35,479 bases of DNA from Chitinophagaceae bacterium. Its GTDB lineage: Bacteria; Bacteroidota; Bacteroidia; Chitinophagales; Chitinophagaceae. Positions 9,319 through 18,832 of the stretch are shown piece after piece. The notes beneath the pieces are model-generated. The model ran no database searches, was not told where the DNA came from, and saw only the letters and a program-made list of their open reading frames with translations. Numbering within the stretch: the stretch's first letter is position 1; each line of letters opens with the position of its first letter. The stretch lies in assembly GCA_025923075.1 (NCBI GenBank), contig JAICGN010000036.1, forward strand, positions 1 to 35,479, read 5' to 3'. The translations under genes were made by a program, and so were the position numbers.

Positions 9319-9707
9319 TGAGGACATGAGGGATTAAAAATTCTGTTATTGATCATTCTTTTAAATTGAAGACTAGCAGCTCCAAAATTTATCAATAGTC
9401 CGATCTCAATTCCCCCAGCTTCCAAATAGTTCTTCGCCTGAGCAATATTGACATCTGCTAATTCTGTTGCTGCCTTTATTTCAAGAGGGATAATATTCTC
9501 AACTAAGAAATCAACTTTCCTTAATCCAACCAATTCACCCTTATAAAAAATTTTAATTTCATACTCGCTTAGAAAAATCACATTTTGTAATTTGAATTCG
9601 ATTATAAGAGCCCTGTGATAAATATACTCAGGATAACCAGGGCCAAGTTTCTTATGAACTTCCATTGCACATGCAATGATTTTATATGTGATTTCCTCAT
9701 GCTTCAT
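9315..9707 (-). CDS. GxxExxY family protein (PD-(D/E)XK nuclease-like)
   Basis: A protein of 130 residues. The family-defining motif GYPEYIY (Gly24, Glu27, Tyr30) follows a short helix, and a PD-(D/E)XK-type core is visible as KVDFLVE (Asp66) and PLEIKA (Glu76, Lys78), then a Q-containing helix (AQAKNYLEA) and the GLLINFG strand typical of the family. The fold suggests a nucleic-acid-related enzyme; the biological role of GxxExxY proteins is not settled. Codons near the end overlap the left inverted repeat. The start ATG at 9705-9707 gives the usual family N terminus (MKHEEITYKIIACAMEVHKKLG). Lone gene, between convergent neighbours. Confidence 0.88.
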   Translation of the reverse strand: MKHEEITYKIIACAMEVHKKLGPGYPEYIYHRALIIEFKLQNVIFLSEYEIKIFYKGELVGLRKVDFLVENIIPLEIKAATELADVNIAQAKNYLEAGGIEIGLLINFGAASLQFKRMINNRIFNPSCPQ

Positions 9708-9767
9708 CCCTTCCTTTTAAGCAAAAGTAAAAGTGTTTAAGGATATGTACACTCCCGTAATTCCGCA

Positions 9768-9797
9768 AGAATCCAATTAATCCTGTAAATCCTGGTT
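9768..9797 (-). repeat. Right inverted repeat of GxxExxY element
   Basis: Thirty bases reading, on the minus strand, aaccaggatttacaggatta and onward. They match the left arm at 28 of 30 positions. The arm ends on the first base of the triplet (9797-9799) that forms the sprA stop codon. Confidence 0.8.
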
Positions 9798-12700
9798 TAT
9801 TGTGCTAATGAAATCGTCAACTGCAAACCAGCCCTTGTATTTGTAATTGGTGCGGTGGTAGCAATTTTAGGAATTGTTCTTGTTTGCTGGAAAAATAATG
9901 TAGCTCTTATGCGGCTGTTAACAACATAATCAATAGTCGGATAAATGTTTATTACTTTTTGCCCTGCCGTACCGAACGCTGTATTCTGATCAAGCTTGCT
10001 GTTTGCAGTAGCATCATCACGAAGGCTGAAATCAAGTTTGAACGTAACATCATTATCTAATTTCATTTTACCGATCTTCTTAATTAATGGCATTCCCTTT
10101 ACCCTCCAATCAGCACCTATGACAAATTCGGTGGAACGATTTTCCGCCAATTGATAGTCGATGAGACTCAAACTCAACTGCCTCGTTTTACGAAACTCTA
10201 TTCTTGCACTAAGCTGATTTGTAAAAGTCATATCAATTGAACCCAATGGGCTGAATTCTTCAGTGATCGTTACATTGGGTACAAAGAAGAAGGGAACATA
10301 GTTCCCTGTCAAGGGATCAATAAACTCAGGGTAGCCGTAACGGAAGGGATCCTGGAAGAATAATGCAGAATTAAAACTATTCATGCTTAATGTGCTGCGA
10401 TATCCATGACGAATAGTGACGTTAGTAAATATTTTTTCAAGCCCTTTAATCCTGCTTAATCCGCCATAAGAAAGATTCCAGTTTGGTTTAGCTTTTAATC
10501 CACTGAAGGGATTTGAGCTTGTTGAAGGGTTGGAATTTTTCATTAAAGAAACACTTAAGGGATCTTTATTTGTGTAGGCAGAAATGAATGCAGGGATAAT
10601 TACATCCTGCGCATACCTGCCATAACCTTCGTAATAACCATCAGGGCCAGGTGCAGGTGGGGTTCCGCCAGCATAATTGTAGGGATTTTCCTTGCCAAGC
10701 TTCGCCGAAAGGAAGATCCTGTTTGCTTCAAATTGTCTGAATGTTTCAGAAACAATATTTGGATCGAATTTCTTAAATAATGTCTGGAATGCGATATAGC
10801 TGATGCTGAAAGTTCCAAGTGCATAAGGATTTACTCTTGAGAGCGGGCCCACCCCGGTTAAAGTAGTATCCTTGAATAATTCGGAATAATTTTTAGCAAA
10901 GGACTTATCCAGATTTATATCGATATTAAAATCTCGTAGTGGTGAGACGAGAGCCGTGACATTGATTCGCTGATCATAACGTTGCTGAATAAGCGTATTA
11001 AAGATCGGGGCTTTCGAAAATATACCTTCGGCTCCCTTTTTATTTATCCAATTGGTATCAGGTTGGTAACCTAAAATAAAGTCAAAACCAGGTTGCATAC
11101 TCTGCCAGTTTTGTCCTAAAAATTTTGTGCTATCAAGATAACCCGGTAATAAGGTTCCTGAAGTTTCCGTGTATTGTATGCCTACTCTTTTCAAAGACGT
11201 AACCAATTTCGCCGCTCCTTTTACCATGCCATTTACTTGGGGCAGCGTATTTTGCTTTTGTGCTTTCCTTGCTTGTCTCTCCTGTTTGCGTTGCAGCTTT
11301 CTGAGTTTTCTTGCTTCTTTTCTGGAAAGAGTATCTGTACGTAAATCTTTCCTTGAAGTTTTTGGTTTCTTCGCAACCTTACCTGTTTGAGCATTTGCCG
11401 GAGCAGTGCTGTAAACCGCTTTTAAAAATCTGGATTTGGTATACAACTGTTCGAAATTCAAATCGCCGGTCAAGTTCTTAGTATTCCCATTGGTGATTGT
11501 ATTACCAAGATCTCTTGCAAGTAACGAAGCGCCTATCCAATCATACTCCGCCCTGTAACTCGCCCGGATAGATGTCCAGTCAATAAGTGGGATTTTATTG
11601 GTGGGAAGATTATAGGTAAATGTCGCATCCTGGTGGAAACGGGTGTTCCTTCCGCCGTCGAAGAAATTTTTTCTTACAGAATCCTTTTCGGCTTTCGTAT
11701 CAATGCGGCCAGCAGGTTCATCAACTCTTCCATTATTGATAGCGCTGTAATCAAGACTCAACGATTTGGTAAGATCCCAGCGAACGATAAAGTAACGGTC
11801 AAAAGTGAAATATTTATCATAGCTCTCCGGTATTTTATACGGGCCGCCCCCTACATTCTTGGGTTGTAATGCACCGAATTGCCTGAAGACATCTGCTTTA
11901 AATGAGACCTGCGATGGCAGGTAATTAAAATTGAAATCTTTGACAATTGCTAGCCATTTTGAATTTGATTTTATCATTCGCTTAAAGGGTTCAAGAAATT
12001 TTGGCTGTGGAGCATAATTATAACCAATAGCGCCACGCGTTCTTTTTATATCATCATGATCGATCAGGGGATTGCGTCTTTCAATTTTGGTAAAAGAATA
12101 ATTAAAGTCAAGGTTGGAAATATCCCAGGGTTTGGGTTTTTTATTATTGGCTCTGTTTATTCTGACGTTAGTAAGGGTGAGTGTCTTTATTGTTGTAGCA
12201 TCTACTGCTTCCCGCCGTATTGAATCCTGGTCTTCCTTGGAACTAGCTCTGAGCTTATCTTTTAATTTTATATCCAGATCATAAGGATCATACTCTGGCG
12301 TGAACTGGTTATGACTGAAACCTGCATAAACGGGGATTTGAATTCCCCAATTCCTTGGAAGTAATTTTCCTGCATCAATGTTTGCGGCTATATCAAACTG
12401 CGCATAATCTTCGCGGCTTCGTTCATTTACTTTTTGTTCCAATGTTCCAAAACCGGTGCTTCTTGCGCCAACAGAGACATTGATGTTAAAAAGATCAGCG
12501 CCGATAATATCCAGTCGTCCAATGCCTGCCCACCCTCCGTCTTCATTAAGGTGTGAGAGACGCAATTCATTAAACCAGACTTCAGCGGTGATCGGCTCCA
12601 GCTTCAAATTTTCCACTCCCAAAAAGAATCCTTTTACTTCACCAAGATTTGGGTTTCCGATGAGTGCAAATTTTCGATCTCCTAGGGTTTCGCTATAATA

Positions 12701-15700
12701 TTGTGAAGGAGAAACACCGGCTTTATTCCTGCGTGTTTTTAGACGAACCAATTCCTGAATATCCAGTGCAAGGTTATTTGCCTCGGGCCAGATCAGGAAT
12801 GAATCTCTGGTGAACCAGGGTGTCATCTTCAACGGCACGCGTATTTCATAATAATTACTTACAAAATCATTACCGATTCGGATCACTGCATTCAGGTCAC
12901 CATCATTTATCACTCCCTGGAATAACACTTCTTCAGCGTGAATAAACATGTCCAGTTTACCATACTGTACCAGGTCAAGGTTCATGGTTTTAAACACACC
13001 CCTGGTTTCCTTTGCACTAAGACCATTCAACTTAAGGCTTATTGATTGTTCATTTAATAATAAAGGAACATTATTATTACTGAGTTGCTGTTGTCTTTCT
13101 ATGCCCGGAGGCGTTACATAATTTATCGGCTGACGCTGGTCATTTTCTTCAATATTTACTGCCAGTACATCCACCTTTACGGGATCATTTGCCGGTAATC
13201 TCTTGAAAATACCGGTTGTATCAATTTCATAAGTAAAGCGGCGCCATTGATTGCGTATCAGTTCGAGTTTTGCAAACCTGCAAACAACAGTATCCTCAAA
13301 GCCGGTAAGGAACATACGAACGAAACGAATTGATTTGAAGTCAGGAATATTTCCCACTTTATTATGAAACTGGCTTACAGGTATTCTGAATAAATACCAA
13401 TTCTCCTCCCTGCTTGTGCCATTGACAAGTGCGACATCCACTTTTCGTTTATCGGTGATAAACTCACTTCCGACTGTCATGAATGGTTTCAGGTCAACTC
13501 TGTATTGAAAATATTCTTCTACTTCATTTAGTGTATTGTCGCGGTTTAATTCTTCCTGGTCAGGATATAATGTAAATGCATTAATGAATTCTGTCTCATT
13601 GTTAGAGATCGGCGAATTACCATGGGGGCTATTTACCTCTTTATACCTTCCTAAAATACCGGTCCCTGCCTGGTCGTAAAGCGGATCCCGGTAATTTCTA
13701 AAATTATCGTTCGAAGGATCTACGCTTGCTTGTACATAGATCGGTGAATTGGTTCCGTGGATTGCTGCCAGGTCAGCTAAATAAGTTGCCTGCTTGGTTT
13801 TTTCCAGGTCATCAGTAAGACCGTCATAACCGACATCCTGGAAAGGACGGTCCTCGGGGTCATTGCTAAATGCATTCGTAACCTGTATCGGGTTTGATGG
13901 AACACGGCCCCACACGGTGTTATTGTCAACCGGCATCGCAGGATTTTTTAATGTCGGTAACCCGTTTTCATAGATCCTTTTGCCATCTTTTAAAATATCC
14001 TCAGAAATATTTCCAAGATGAAAATAAAGCTGGCCGCCCTGGCTTGTTGGTTTATTGACAAAAGGATCCTGTAACCAGAATTCTATAAACTCAATATTGC
14101 CTGTTTCAAAATCCGTTTGATCAATATTGCGCATTAATCCGCCCCATGCCTCTTTTGGATTAAGCAGGTTTCCGTTTGCATTTACTCTGCCGTTCCTATA
14201 TTCAAAATTATACGGCCCTCTTTCCTTCGGATAAAACGCAAGATCAAAAGTTGTAATAATTGACTGGCCAAAATCAGTAGTTCGATTAGGATAAATTTCA
14301 TATGAATAAACCTGCCTTGTTTCCGGCTTTGATAATTCATCAGCATTCCCTCTTAATGGATTATTTGAATTTCCTAGCTCCTGTAATACCTGTTCAATAT
14401 TGTACCATGCAAGTTTACCGCGGTTATAACCATACGCAAGGTCATTATGCAATTCTGCTTCAGGAAATAAAATATTACCGTTTGCATCTTGCGCTTTTTG
14501 CGGCGTTGAAGCCAGCGTCCAGTTAATTAATGGGAATCTCAAATCAATACTGCTGCGGGTTCCTTCAAAATCATCGATATAAATTACGCCTTCATCCCCT
14601 TTTCCTATCTGCTTGGCATGGCCCGGATCCAAGAATGCAAATTCACCATAAGCTTGTATACTCGACGTTGCTTTGGTGGAATAAAATGGAAGCTTATCAA
14701 GCCACCGTGTAAGTCTTGGTACTTCGGTCTGGTAATCGAAGTCAAGGCCATACATCGTGTTGCGGATCGGATCATCTCCATAGCCTTGTTTTATAAAAAA
14801 TGGTCTTTCAGCCAACCTCACAATCGTGGCTCCCAGTGTCAACTTCTTGCTGGCAAGATAGTCCAGCCGAAGTGCCATATAGTTCCTGTTTTGCAAACCG
14901 AACGTGGCATTATTTTCATACTGAATGTTTACAGGAATGCCCGAATTGATTATCGCCTGGTTAATTACTTTCAACGATCCAAGATCATAGTTGATCTCAT
15001 AATCAATACCCTCTCTTAGAACCTGTCCGCCAGCAGATACGGTAACCGATCCACGGGGAATATTAAATCCAAGCTGATATTCTGAATTACCCAAACCCGA
15101 TTTACTTTTCCCAACAAATTTGAATCGGTTGAGGTTCGCATAAGTTTGTGCGATGGCTTTGATCGTATCATACAATGGATAATAAAGAAATTTTTCCCGT
15201 TGTTGTATGCTGTCGGGCCCCACATACACATATTCAAGATCTCGGCCGAAGGGTTCAAGCACAGGAAATATAACCCGGCTTTGTGACGAAATAACGGTGA
15301 ATCCTTCCACAAAGTCAAATACACCATCAGGTTGTGGATCATTTTGATTATTTAACCGGTCGAGATTTAATAAGGAAATAAGCGGTTGACCTTTGTAAGG
15401 GTCGCTTACTTCTGCAGGAGGCAAATATCTTTTTTCACCAAGACTTGGTTCTTCATATAATACATCCAGTTTAAAATCTGAACGTTCAAGCTGGCCGAAG
15501 CCAACAGAGTAAACGTTTTTCATCATCAGATCCCAAATAGGAAGATTAGTACGCTGTGAAGTGGCTTTTAAGAGTTTTAAAAAGATAACCGGCTGTGTTG
15601 TACCTGTTGAATCCGGCGGGATATCAGTTGAAAATTCACCCACCTGATAAACTTTTCCGTTAAATGTATACTGAAATGCGATTCCCAGGACCTCATCAGG

Positions 15701-17041
15701 TTGTAATTGCTGATTCAAAGAAAGAAAACCGACCTGCGGATTGAAATAATAATCGCTGGGCAACAGTTTGCGGGCAAATGTTTTTTCAAAATCCTGAACC
15801 GGTTGCAGGCCTGCACCTGATAATATACTGGTAACTGCTGAAGAACTTCTTGCTGCAGATGAACTCAATATTGTTGAATAAAGCGTGTTTGCATCATTTC
15901 GCGGCGGCACATTTCCCAGGCCACCCCATGGACCGTAAGGTTGACCTTCACCCAGATCCATCAATGCCACAACATCTCTTGTTTCGGTTGTTGCACCCGT
16001 TCTGTTAGTCACCCAAACTTCCACACGTAGTATTTGCGCCAGTGAAGTCACAACAGGCAAATTCTTCATTGCTGCATTATAATTATTGCGGAAGTACTGA
16101 GCCATCAGGAAGTGACGATTCTCCTCATACTCATCGGCTTTGTATGTAAAAGCCTGCGTCGATGAGCCACCCTGTAATCCCAATGACTGCCGTTGTGAAC
16201 GTTGAGAAGCAATTACAGTAGTAATATAAAGTTTAGCAAGTTGTAATTGCATTTTTAGTCCAAACAACGATTGTGCACCCGGGATCAATGTCCCCTTAGT
16301 AGTAAAGCTTGTATTTCCTGCCTGGAAAACTTTTAATATTTCATCATCCTTTCCCTGGTAATCCAACTTCAATTGGTTCTCAAAATTAAAATTGGCGAGC
16401 GTATTGTAGTTAATAGGTAGTTTTAATTTATCACCAATGCTTGCGTCCACCTGAAACTGGCTGTTCATGTCAAAATCAAGACCGCCATAGTTCCGTGCAC
16501 GTTCCGGCAGCGTTGGGTTATTTATCTTTTGACCCTGATAACCGATAGTGAGACCAACAAAACCCGTTGGCTTTATATCAATTTTGCCATTACCAACAAT
16601 CCTGTTTACCCAGTCGTTTACAAAATTGAATTTTGGTTTGTATGTCCGTCGATTAAGATTGGTAAGTAAGCTTGCTCTTTTTCTGAAATATTCATTTTCA
16701 TCTTCTTTGCCTTTGAGGTCAAGAAACTCTTTCATTGAAAATGTCATCGGTGTCCGGTAATAATGATTCCCGATCTTTTCAATAATGTAATACTGCTTTG
16801 TTACCGGATCGTATTCTACATTTCTTTTTATGAAACTTGTATCCTTTAGATAAAAAGGATCACGACTGGGATAGTTGTAAGGATCACCATAGCGATCAGT
16901 TGGTGTTGGACGAATTGTATCAGTAGAAAAATAGGTATATCCAAAATCCGGATAAGGTGAAGCATTCACCTTAATAGTAATGAAGGCCAGAACGACAGCT
17001 GTTACCAGCGTACGGGTGATAATGGTCAACTTAGGGCTCAA
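9797..17041 (-). CDS. sprA: Type IX secretion outer-membrane translocon SprA (Sov)
   Basis: A 2414-residue protein, close to the ~2,400 residues usual for SprA. It is the very large single-chain beta-barrel through which T9SS cargo crosses the outer membrane, and it is needed for gliding and surface-protein display in Bacteroidota. The N-terminal signal (about residues 1-27, ending KVNA) precedes the mature SPYPDFGY start. Recognisable SprA stretches include GKIDIKPTGFVGLTIGYQ, YDLGSLKVINQAI, YIDDFEGTRSSIDL, WFNELRLSHLNEDGGWAG and the C-terminal FFQQTRTIPK end, which closes with an aromatic-poor ISLAQ. An Arg/Lys-rich stretch at about 1883-1932 stands out. The gene starts 47 bases after ruvA and is probably in its operon. 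Its stop is embedded in the GxxExxY right repeat. Confidence 0.96.
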   Translation of the reverse strand: MSPKLTIITRTLVTAVVLAFITIKVNASPYPDFGYTYFSTDTIRPTPTDRYGDPYNYPSRDPFYLKDTSFIKRNVEYDPVTKQYYIIEKIGNHYYRTPMTFSMKEFLDLKGKEDENEYFRKRASLLTNLNRRTYKPKFNFVNDWVNRIVGNGKIDIKPTGFVGLTIGYQGQKINNPTLPERARNYGGLDFDMNSQFQVDASIGDKLKLPINYNTLANFNFENQLKLDYQGKDDEILKVFQAGNTSFTTKGTLIPGAQSLFGLKMQLQLAKLYITTVIASQRSQRQSLGLQGGSSTQAFTYKADEYEENRHFLMAQYFRNNYNAAMKNLPVVTSLAQILRVEVWVTNRTGATTETRDVVALMDLGEGQPYGPWGGLGNVPPRNDANTLYSTILSSSAARSSSAVTSILSGAGLQPVQDFEKTFARKLLPSDYYFNPQVGFLSLNQQLQPDEVLGIAFQYTFNGKVYQVGEFSTDIPPDSTGTTQPVIFLKLLKATSQRTNLPIWDLMMKNVYSVGFGQLERSDFKLDVLYEEPSLGEKRYLPPAEVSDPYKGQPLISLLNLDRLNNQNDPQPDGVFDFVEGFTVISSQSRVIFPVLEPFGRDLEYVYVGPDSIQQREKFLYYPLYDTIKAIAQTYANLNRFKFVGKSKSGLGNSEYQLGFNIPRGSVTVSAGGQVLREGIDYEINYDLGSLKVINQAIINSGIPVNIQYENNATFGLQNRNYMALRLDYLASKKLTLGATIVRLAERPFFIKQGYGDDPIRNTMYGLDFDYQTEVPRLTRWLDKLPFYSTKATSSIQAYGEFAFLDPGHAKQIGKGDEGVIYIDDFEGTRSSIDLRFPLINWTLASTPQKAQDANGNILFPEAELHNDLAYGYNRGKLAWYNIEQVLQELGNSNNPLRGNADELSKPETRQVYSYEIYPNRTTDFGQSIITTFDLAFYPKERGPYNFEYRNGRVNANGNLLNPKEAWGGLMRNIDQTDFETGNIEFIEFWLQDPFVNKPTSQGGQLYFHLGNISEDILKDGKRIYENGLPTLKNPAMPVDNNTVWGRVPSNPIQVTNAFSNDPEDRPFQDVGYDGLTDDLEKTKQATYLADLAAIHGTNSPIYVQASVDPSNDNFRNYRDPLYDQAGTGILGRYKEVNSPHGNSPISNNETEFINAFTLYPDQEELNRDNTLNEVEEYFQYRVDLKPFMTVGSEFITDKRKVDVALVNGTSREENWYLFRIPVSQFHNKVGNIPDFKSIRFVRMFLTGFEDTVVCRFAKLELIRNQWRRFTYEIDTTGIFKRLPANDPVKVDVLAVNIEENDQRQPINYVTPPGIERQQQLSNNNVPLLLNEQSISLKLNGLSAKETRGVFKTMNLDLVQYGKLDMFIHAEEVLFQGVINDGDLNAVIRIGNDFVSNYYEIRVPLKMTPWFTRDSFLIWPEANNLALDIQELVRLKTRRNKAGVSPSQYYSETLGDRKFALIGNPNLGEVKGFFLGVENLKLEPITAEVWFNELRLSHLNEDGGWAGIGRLDIIGADLFNINVSVGARSTGFGTLEQKVNERSREDYAQFDIAANIDAGKLLPRNWGIQIPVYAGFSHNQFTPEYDPYDLDIKLKDKLRASSKEDQDSIRREAVDATTIKTLTLTNVRINRANNKKPKPWDISNLDFNYSFTKIERRNPLIDHDDIKRTRGAIGYNYAPQPKFLEPFKRMIKSNSKWLAIVKDFNFNYLPSQVSFKADVFRQFGALQPKNVGGGPYKIPESYDKYFTFDRYFIVRWDLTKSLSLDYSAINNGRVDEPAGRIDTKAEKDSVRKNFFDGGRNTRFHQDATFTYNLPTNKIPLIDWTSIRASYRAEYDWIGASLLARDLGNTITNGNTKNLTGDLNFEQLYTKSRFLKAVYSTAPANAQTGKVAKKPKTSRKDLRTDTLSRKEARKLRKLQRKQERQARKAQKQNTLPQVNGMVKGAAKLVTSLKRVGIQYTETSGTLLPGYLDSTKFLGQNWQSMQPGFDFILGYQPDTNWINKKGAEGIFSKAPIFNTLIQQRYDQRINVTALVSPLRDFNIDINLDKSFAKNYSELFKDTTLTGVGPLSRVNPYALGTFSISYIAFQTLFKKFDPNIVSETFRQFEANRIFLSAKLGKENPYNYAGGTPPAPGPDGYYEGYGRYAQDVIIPAFISAYTNKDPLSVSLMKNSNPSTSSNPFSGLKAKPNWNLSYGGLSRIKGLEKIFTNVTIRHGYRSTLSMNSFNSALFFQDPFRYGYPEFIDPLTGNYVPFFFVPNVTITEEFSPLGSIDMTFTNQLSARIEFRKTRQLSLSLIDYQLAENRSTEFVIGADWRVKGMPLIKKIGKMKLDNDVTFKLDFSLRDDATANSKLDQNTAFGTAGQKVINIYPTIDYVVNSRIRATLFFQQTRTIPKIATTAPITNTRAGLQLTISLAQ

Positions 17042-17088
17042 AACTTTCTCAACAGAATTAGTTAGGTAAATGTCAAGTGTCGATAGGC

Positions 17089-17673
17089 TTACAGAGTTTT
17101 AAGGGCTTTCTTGATAACATCCTCAAGGGAGGTTAGCGAAGGGTCAGACTGTATGACCCTTTGGATCGCCTGATCGGCTGTGTTCCGGGCTATTCCCAGG
17201 GCCATCAGGGCATTTAACGCATCTGGATGCAAAGTATTGTTTTTCATAGCGGAAATATTTGTATCGAACGGTTGTTTAGCTAATTTATCACGCAGCTCAA
17301 GGACCAATCGTTCAGCTGTTTTTTTACCTACACCTTTCACCCTTTCAAGAGCATGAGAATCACCAAGTACGATTGACCTCGTAAGTTCTTCGGGCTTCAT
17401 GTATGACAACATCATGCGTGCAGTTGTTGCACCAATTCCGGAAACGGAAATCAGATGGAGGAACATTTCTTTTTCCGTTTTATCAAAAAAGCCATAAAGG
17501 ATGTGAGCATCTTCGCGGACAAGAAGACAGGTCTGCAAAATTCCCTTGTCAAGGTGCTGGATCTTTGAATAAGTATTTAGGCTGATCTGCACTTCGTACC
17601 CAACCCCATTTACATCCACATACACCATTGCGGGACTCTTGTACACAAATTTTCCGTCAAGATAGGCGAACAT
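17089..17673 (-). CDS. ruvA: Holliday junction branch-migration protein RuvA
   Basis: A protein of 194 residues, normal length. RuvA binds the four-way DNA junction and loads the RuvB motor. The OB-fold N terminus (MFAYLDGKFVYKSPAMVYVDVNG; VREDAHILYGFFDKTEKEMF) is followed by the paired helix-hairpin-helix domain (GIGATTARMMLSY, GVGKKTAERLVLELRDK) and a C-terminal RuvB-binding domain (DALNALMALGIARNTADQAI). sprA follows after 47 bases on the same strand; this ruvA-sprA adjacency is, to my knowledge, common in Bacteroidota. A possible promoter -7 element (TATTTTCG) lies only a few bases upstream of the ATG at 17673, at 17679-17686, so the message may be nearly leaderless; this is tentative. 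Confidence 0.95.
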   Translation of the reverse strand: MFAYLDGKFVYKSPAMVYVDVNGVGYEVQISLNTYSKIQHLDKGILQTCLLVREDAHILYGFFDKTEKEMFLHLISVSGIGATTARMMLSYMKPEELTRSIVLGDSHALERVKGVGKKTAERLVLELRDKLAKQPFDTNISAMKNNTLHPDALNALMALGIARNTADQAIQRVIQSDPSLTSLEDVIKKALKTL

Positions 17674-17701
17674 AGCTGCGAAAATAGGAGAAAAGACTGA
17701 C

Positions 17702-17730
17702 GTTAAGGTTAAGATTAAGGTTAAGACTAA
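17702..17730. repeat. Hexanucleotide (gttaag) tandem repeat
   Basis: Four tandem units gttaag, gttaag, attaag, gttaag are followed by a partial fifth. A related, degenerate (complementary-looking) cct-rich string at about 17763-17795 gives the ruvA-fabH intergenic region an imperfect inverted architecture. The region lies between two divergent genes, where repeat number could affect promoter spacing; this is an inference. Confidence 0.55.
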
Positions 17731-17793
17731 TGGGTAATGGGATCAGCTAATCTCTTCGTAGTCAGCCTAAACCTCAGCCTGAATCTCGGTCTT

Positions 17794-17823
17794 ATTGAAC
17801 AAGCTTTAAACACGTTATCTTCG
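17794..17823 (+). promoter_or_regulatory. Candidate Bacteroidota-type promoter of fabH
   Basis: ATTG at 17794-17797 and TATCTTCG at 17816-17823 are spaced by 18 bases. This fits the Bacteroidota sigma consensus (TTTG, then TAnnTTTG about 19 bases later) with one mismatch in each box. Transcription would begin near 17830, about ten bases before the fabH ATG. Confidence 0.5.
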
Positions 17824-17839
17824 TGCCCTTAATTTTTTT

Positions 17840-18832
17840 ATGATAAAGAAAGTTACAGCAGCAATAACCGCCGTTGGCGGGTATGTTCCTCCGGACAAGC
17901 TTACCAACGCCGATTTGGAAAAAATGGTCGACACAAACGATGAATGGATAAGAACAAGAACCGGGATTTCGGAAAGAAGAATATTAAAAGGTGAAGGAAA
18001 AGCTTCTTCTGATCTTGGTGCGCCTGCTGTATTGGAACTTTGTCATAAAAGGGGAATTGATCCCAAAGAAATTGATTGCCTGATTTGCTGTACCGTTACA
18101 CCAGACATGCTTTTCCCTGCTACTGCCAACATCATTTGTGATAAAATAGGTGCAACAGGTGCATTCGGTTTTGATCTCAATGCCGCTTGTTCGGGATTTT
18201 TATATGGCTTATCGGCCGGAGCTATGTTTATCGAAAGCGGGCGATATAAAAAAGTAGTTGTTGTCGGTGCTGATAAGATGAGTGCGATTGTTGATTATAC
18301 TGATCGTACCACCTGTATTCTTTTTGGTGATGGCGCAGGTGCTGTTCTGTTAGAACCTAATCATGATGGTTATGGTATACTGGACACGATCCTTAAAAGT
18401 GACGGTAGCGGTCGTCATTATTTATACCAAAAAGCAGGTGGCTCACAAAAACCTGCATCGCATGAAACAGTAAATAATAAAGAACATTTTATTTACCAGG
18501 ATGGTCAACCTGTTTTCAAATTTGCAGTGAAGGGTATGGCAGATGTAAGTGCTGAGCTTTTGGAGAAAAATAAACTTACCGGCGATGATATTGCATGGCT
18601 TGTCCCGCACCAGGCCAATAAGCGGATCATCGATGCAACTGCCAACCGGATGGGACTCAGCCAGGAAAAAGTTATGTTGAACATTCAACGTTATGGAAAT
18701 ACTACCGCAGCTACAATACCGCTTTGTCTCTGGGATTACAGAAAAGAATTAAATAAAGGTGATCTGATCGTACTTGCTGCCTTTGGTGGTGGATTTACAT
18801 GGGGTGCTACACTGGTGAAGTGGGAATATTAG
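17840..18832 (+). CDS. fabH: 3-oxoacyl-[acyl-carrier-protein] synthase III (FabH)
   Basis: A 330-residue condensing enzyme that starts fatty acid synthesis by joining acyl-CoA to malonyl-ACP. The Cys-His-Asn triad is complete: Cys117 in [10 protein letters not shown], His257 in VPHQANKRI and Asn287 in [27 protein letters not shown] near residue 31 and the C-terminal [15 protein letters not shown] are diagnostic. It is divergent from ruvA and stands alone, without plsX or rpmF, so it may be a second or specialised FabH copy; that cannot be decided from this window. Its stop codon overlaps by a few bases the end of a decayed minus-strand PKD fragment. Confidence 0.95.
   Translation: MIKKVTAAITAVGGYVPPDKLTNADLEKMVDTNDEWIRTRTGISERRILKGEGKASSDLGAPAVLELCHKRGIDPKEIDCLICCTVTPDMLFPATANIICDKIGATGAFGFDLNAACSGFLYGLSAGAMFIESGRYKKVVVVGADKMSAIVDYTDRTTCILFGDGAGAVLLEPNHDGYGILDTILKSDGSGRHYLYQKAGGSQKPASHETVNNKEHFIYQDGQPVFKFAVKGMADVSAELLEKNKLTGDDIAWLVPHQANKRIIDATANRMGLSQEKVMLNIQRYGNTTAATIPLCLWDYRKELNKGDLIVLAAFGGGFTWGATLVKWEY

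Larger units (their letters stand above)
9289..9797 (-). mobile_element. GxxExxY gene cassette bounded by 30-bp inverted repeats
   Basis: The arms 9289-9318 and 9768-9797 are inverted copies matching at 28 of 30 positions (core gatttacaggattaattgga). They enclose a single GxxExxY gene on the minus strand. The left arm starts on the last base of the upstream gene's stop codon, and the right arm ends on the first base of the sprA stop codon triplet. The gene's own stop lies inside the left arm. GxxExxY genes in Bacteroidota are often accompanied by this 'aaccacggatttacaggattaa' type of repeat. No transposase is present, so mobility, if any, would have to be supplied elsewhere. Confidence 0.6.

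Noticed and set aside
9315-9707. Interpretation of the GxxExxY gene as part of a restriction-modification or toxin-antitoxin pair
   Set aside because: There is no methyltransferase, antitoxin or second small gene next to it; the neighbours are an unrelated secreted protein and sprA.
14618-15019. 133-residue plus-strand open frame inside sprA
   Set aside because: It lies wholly within the clear sprA coding sequence on the other strand and has no family features; it is an antisense shadow.
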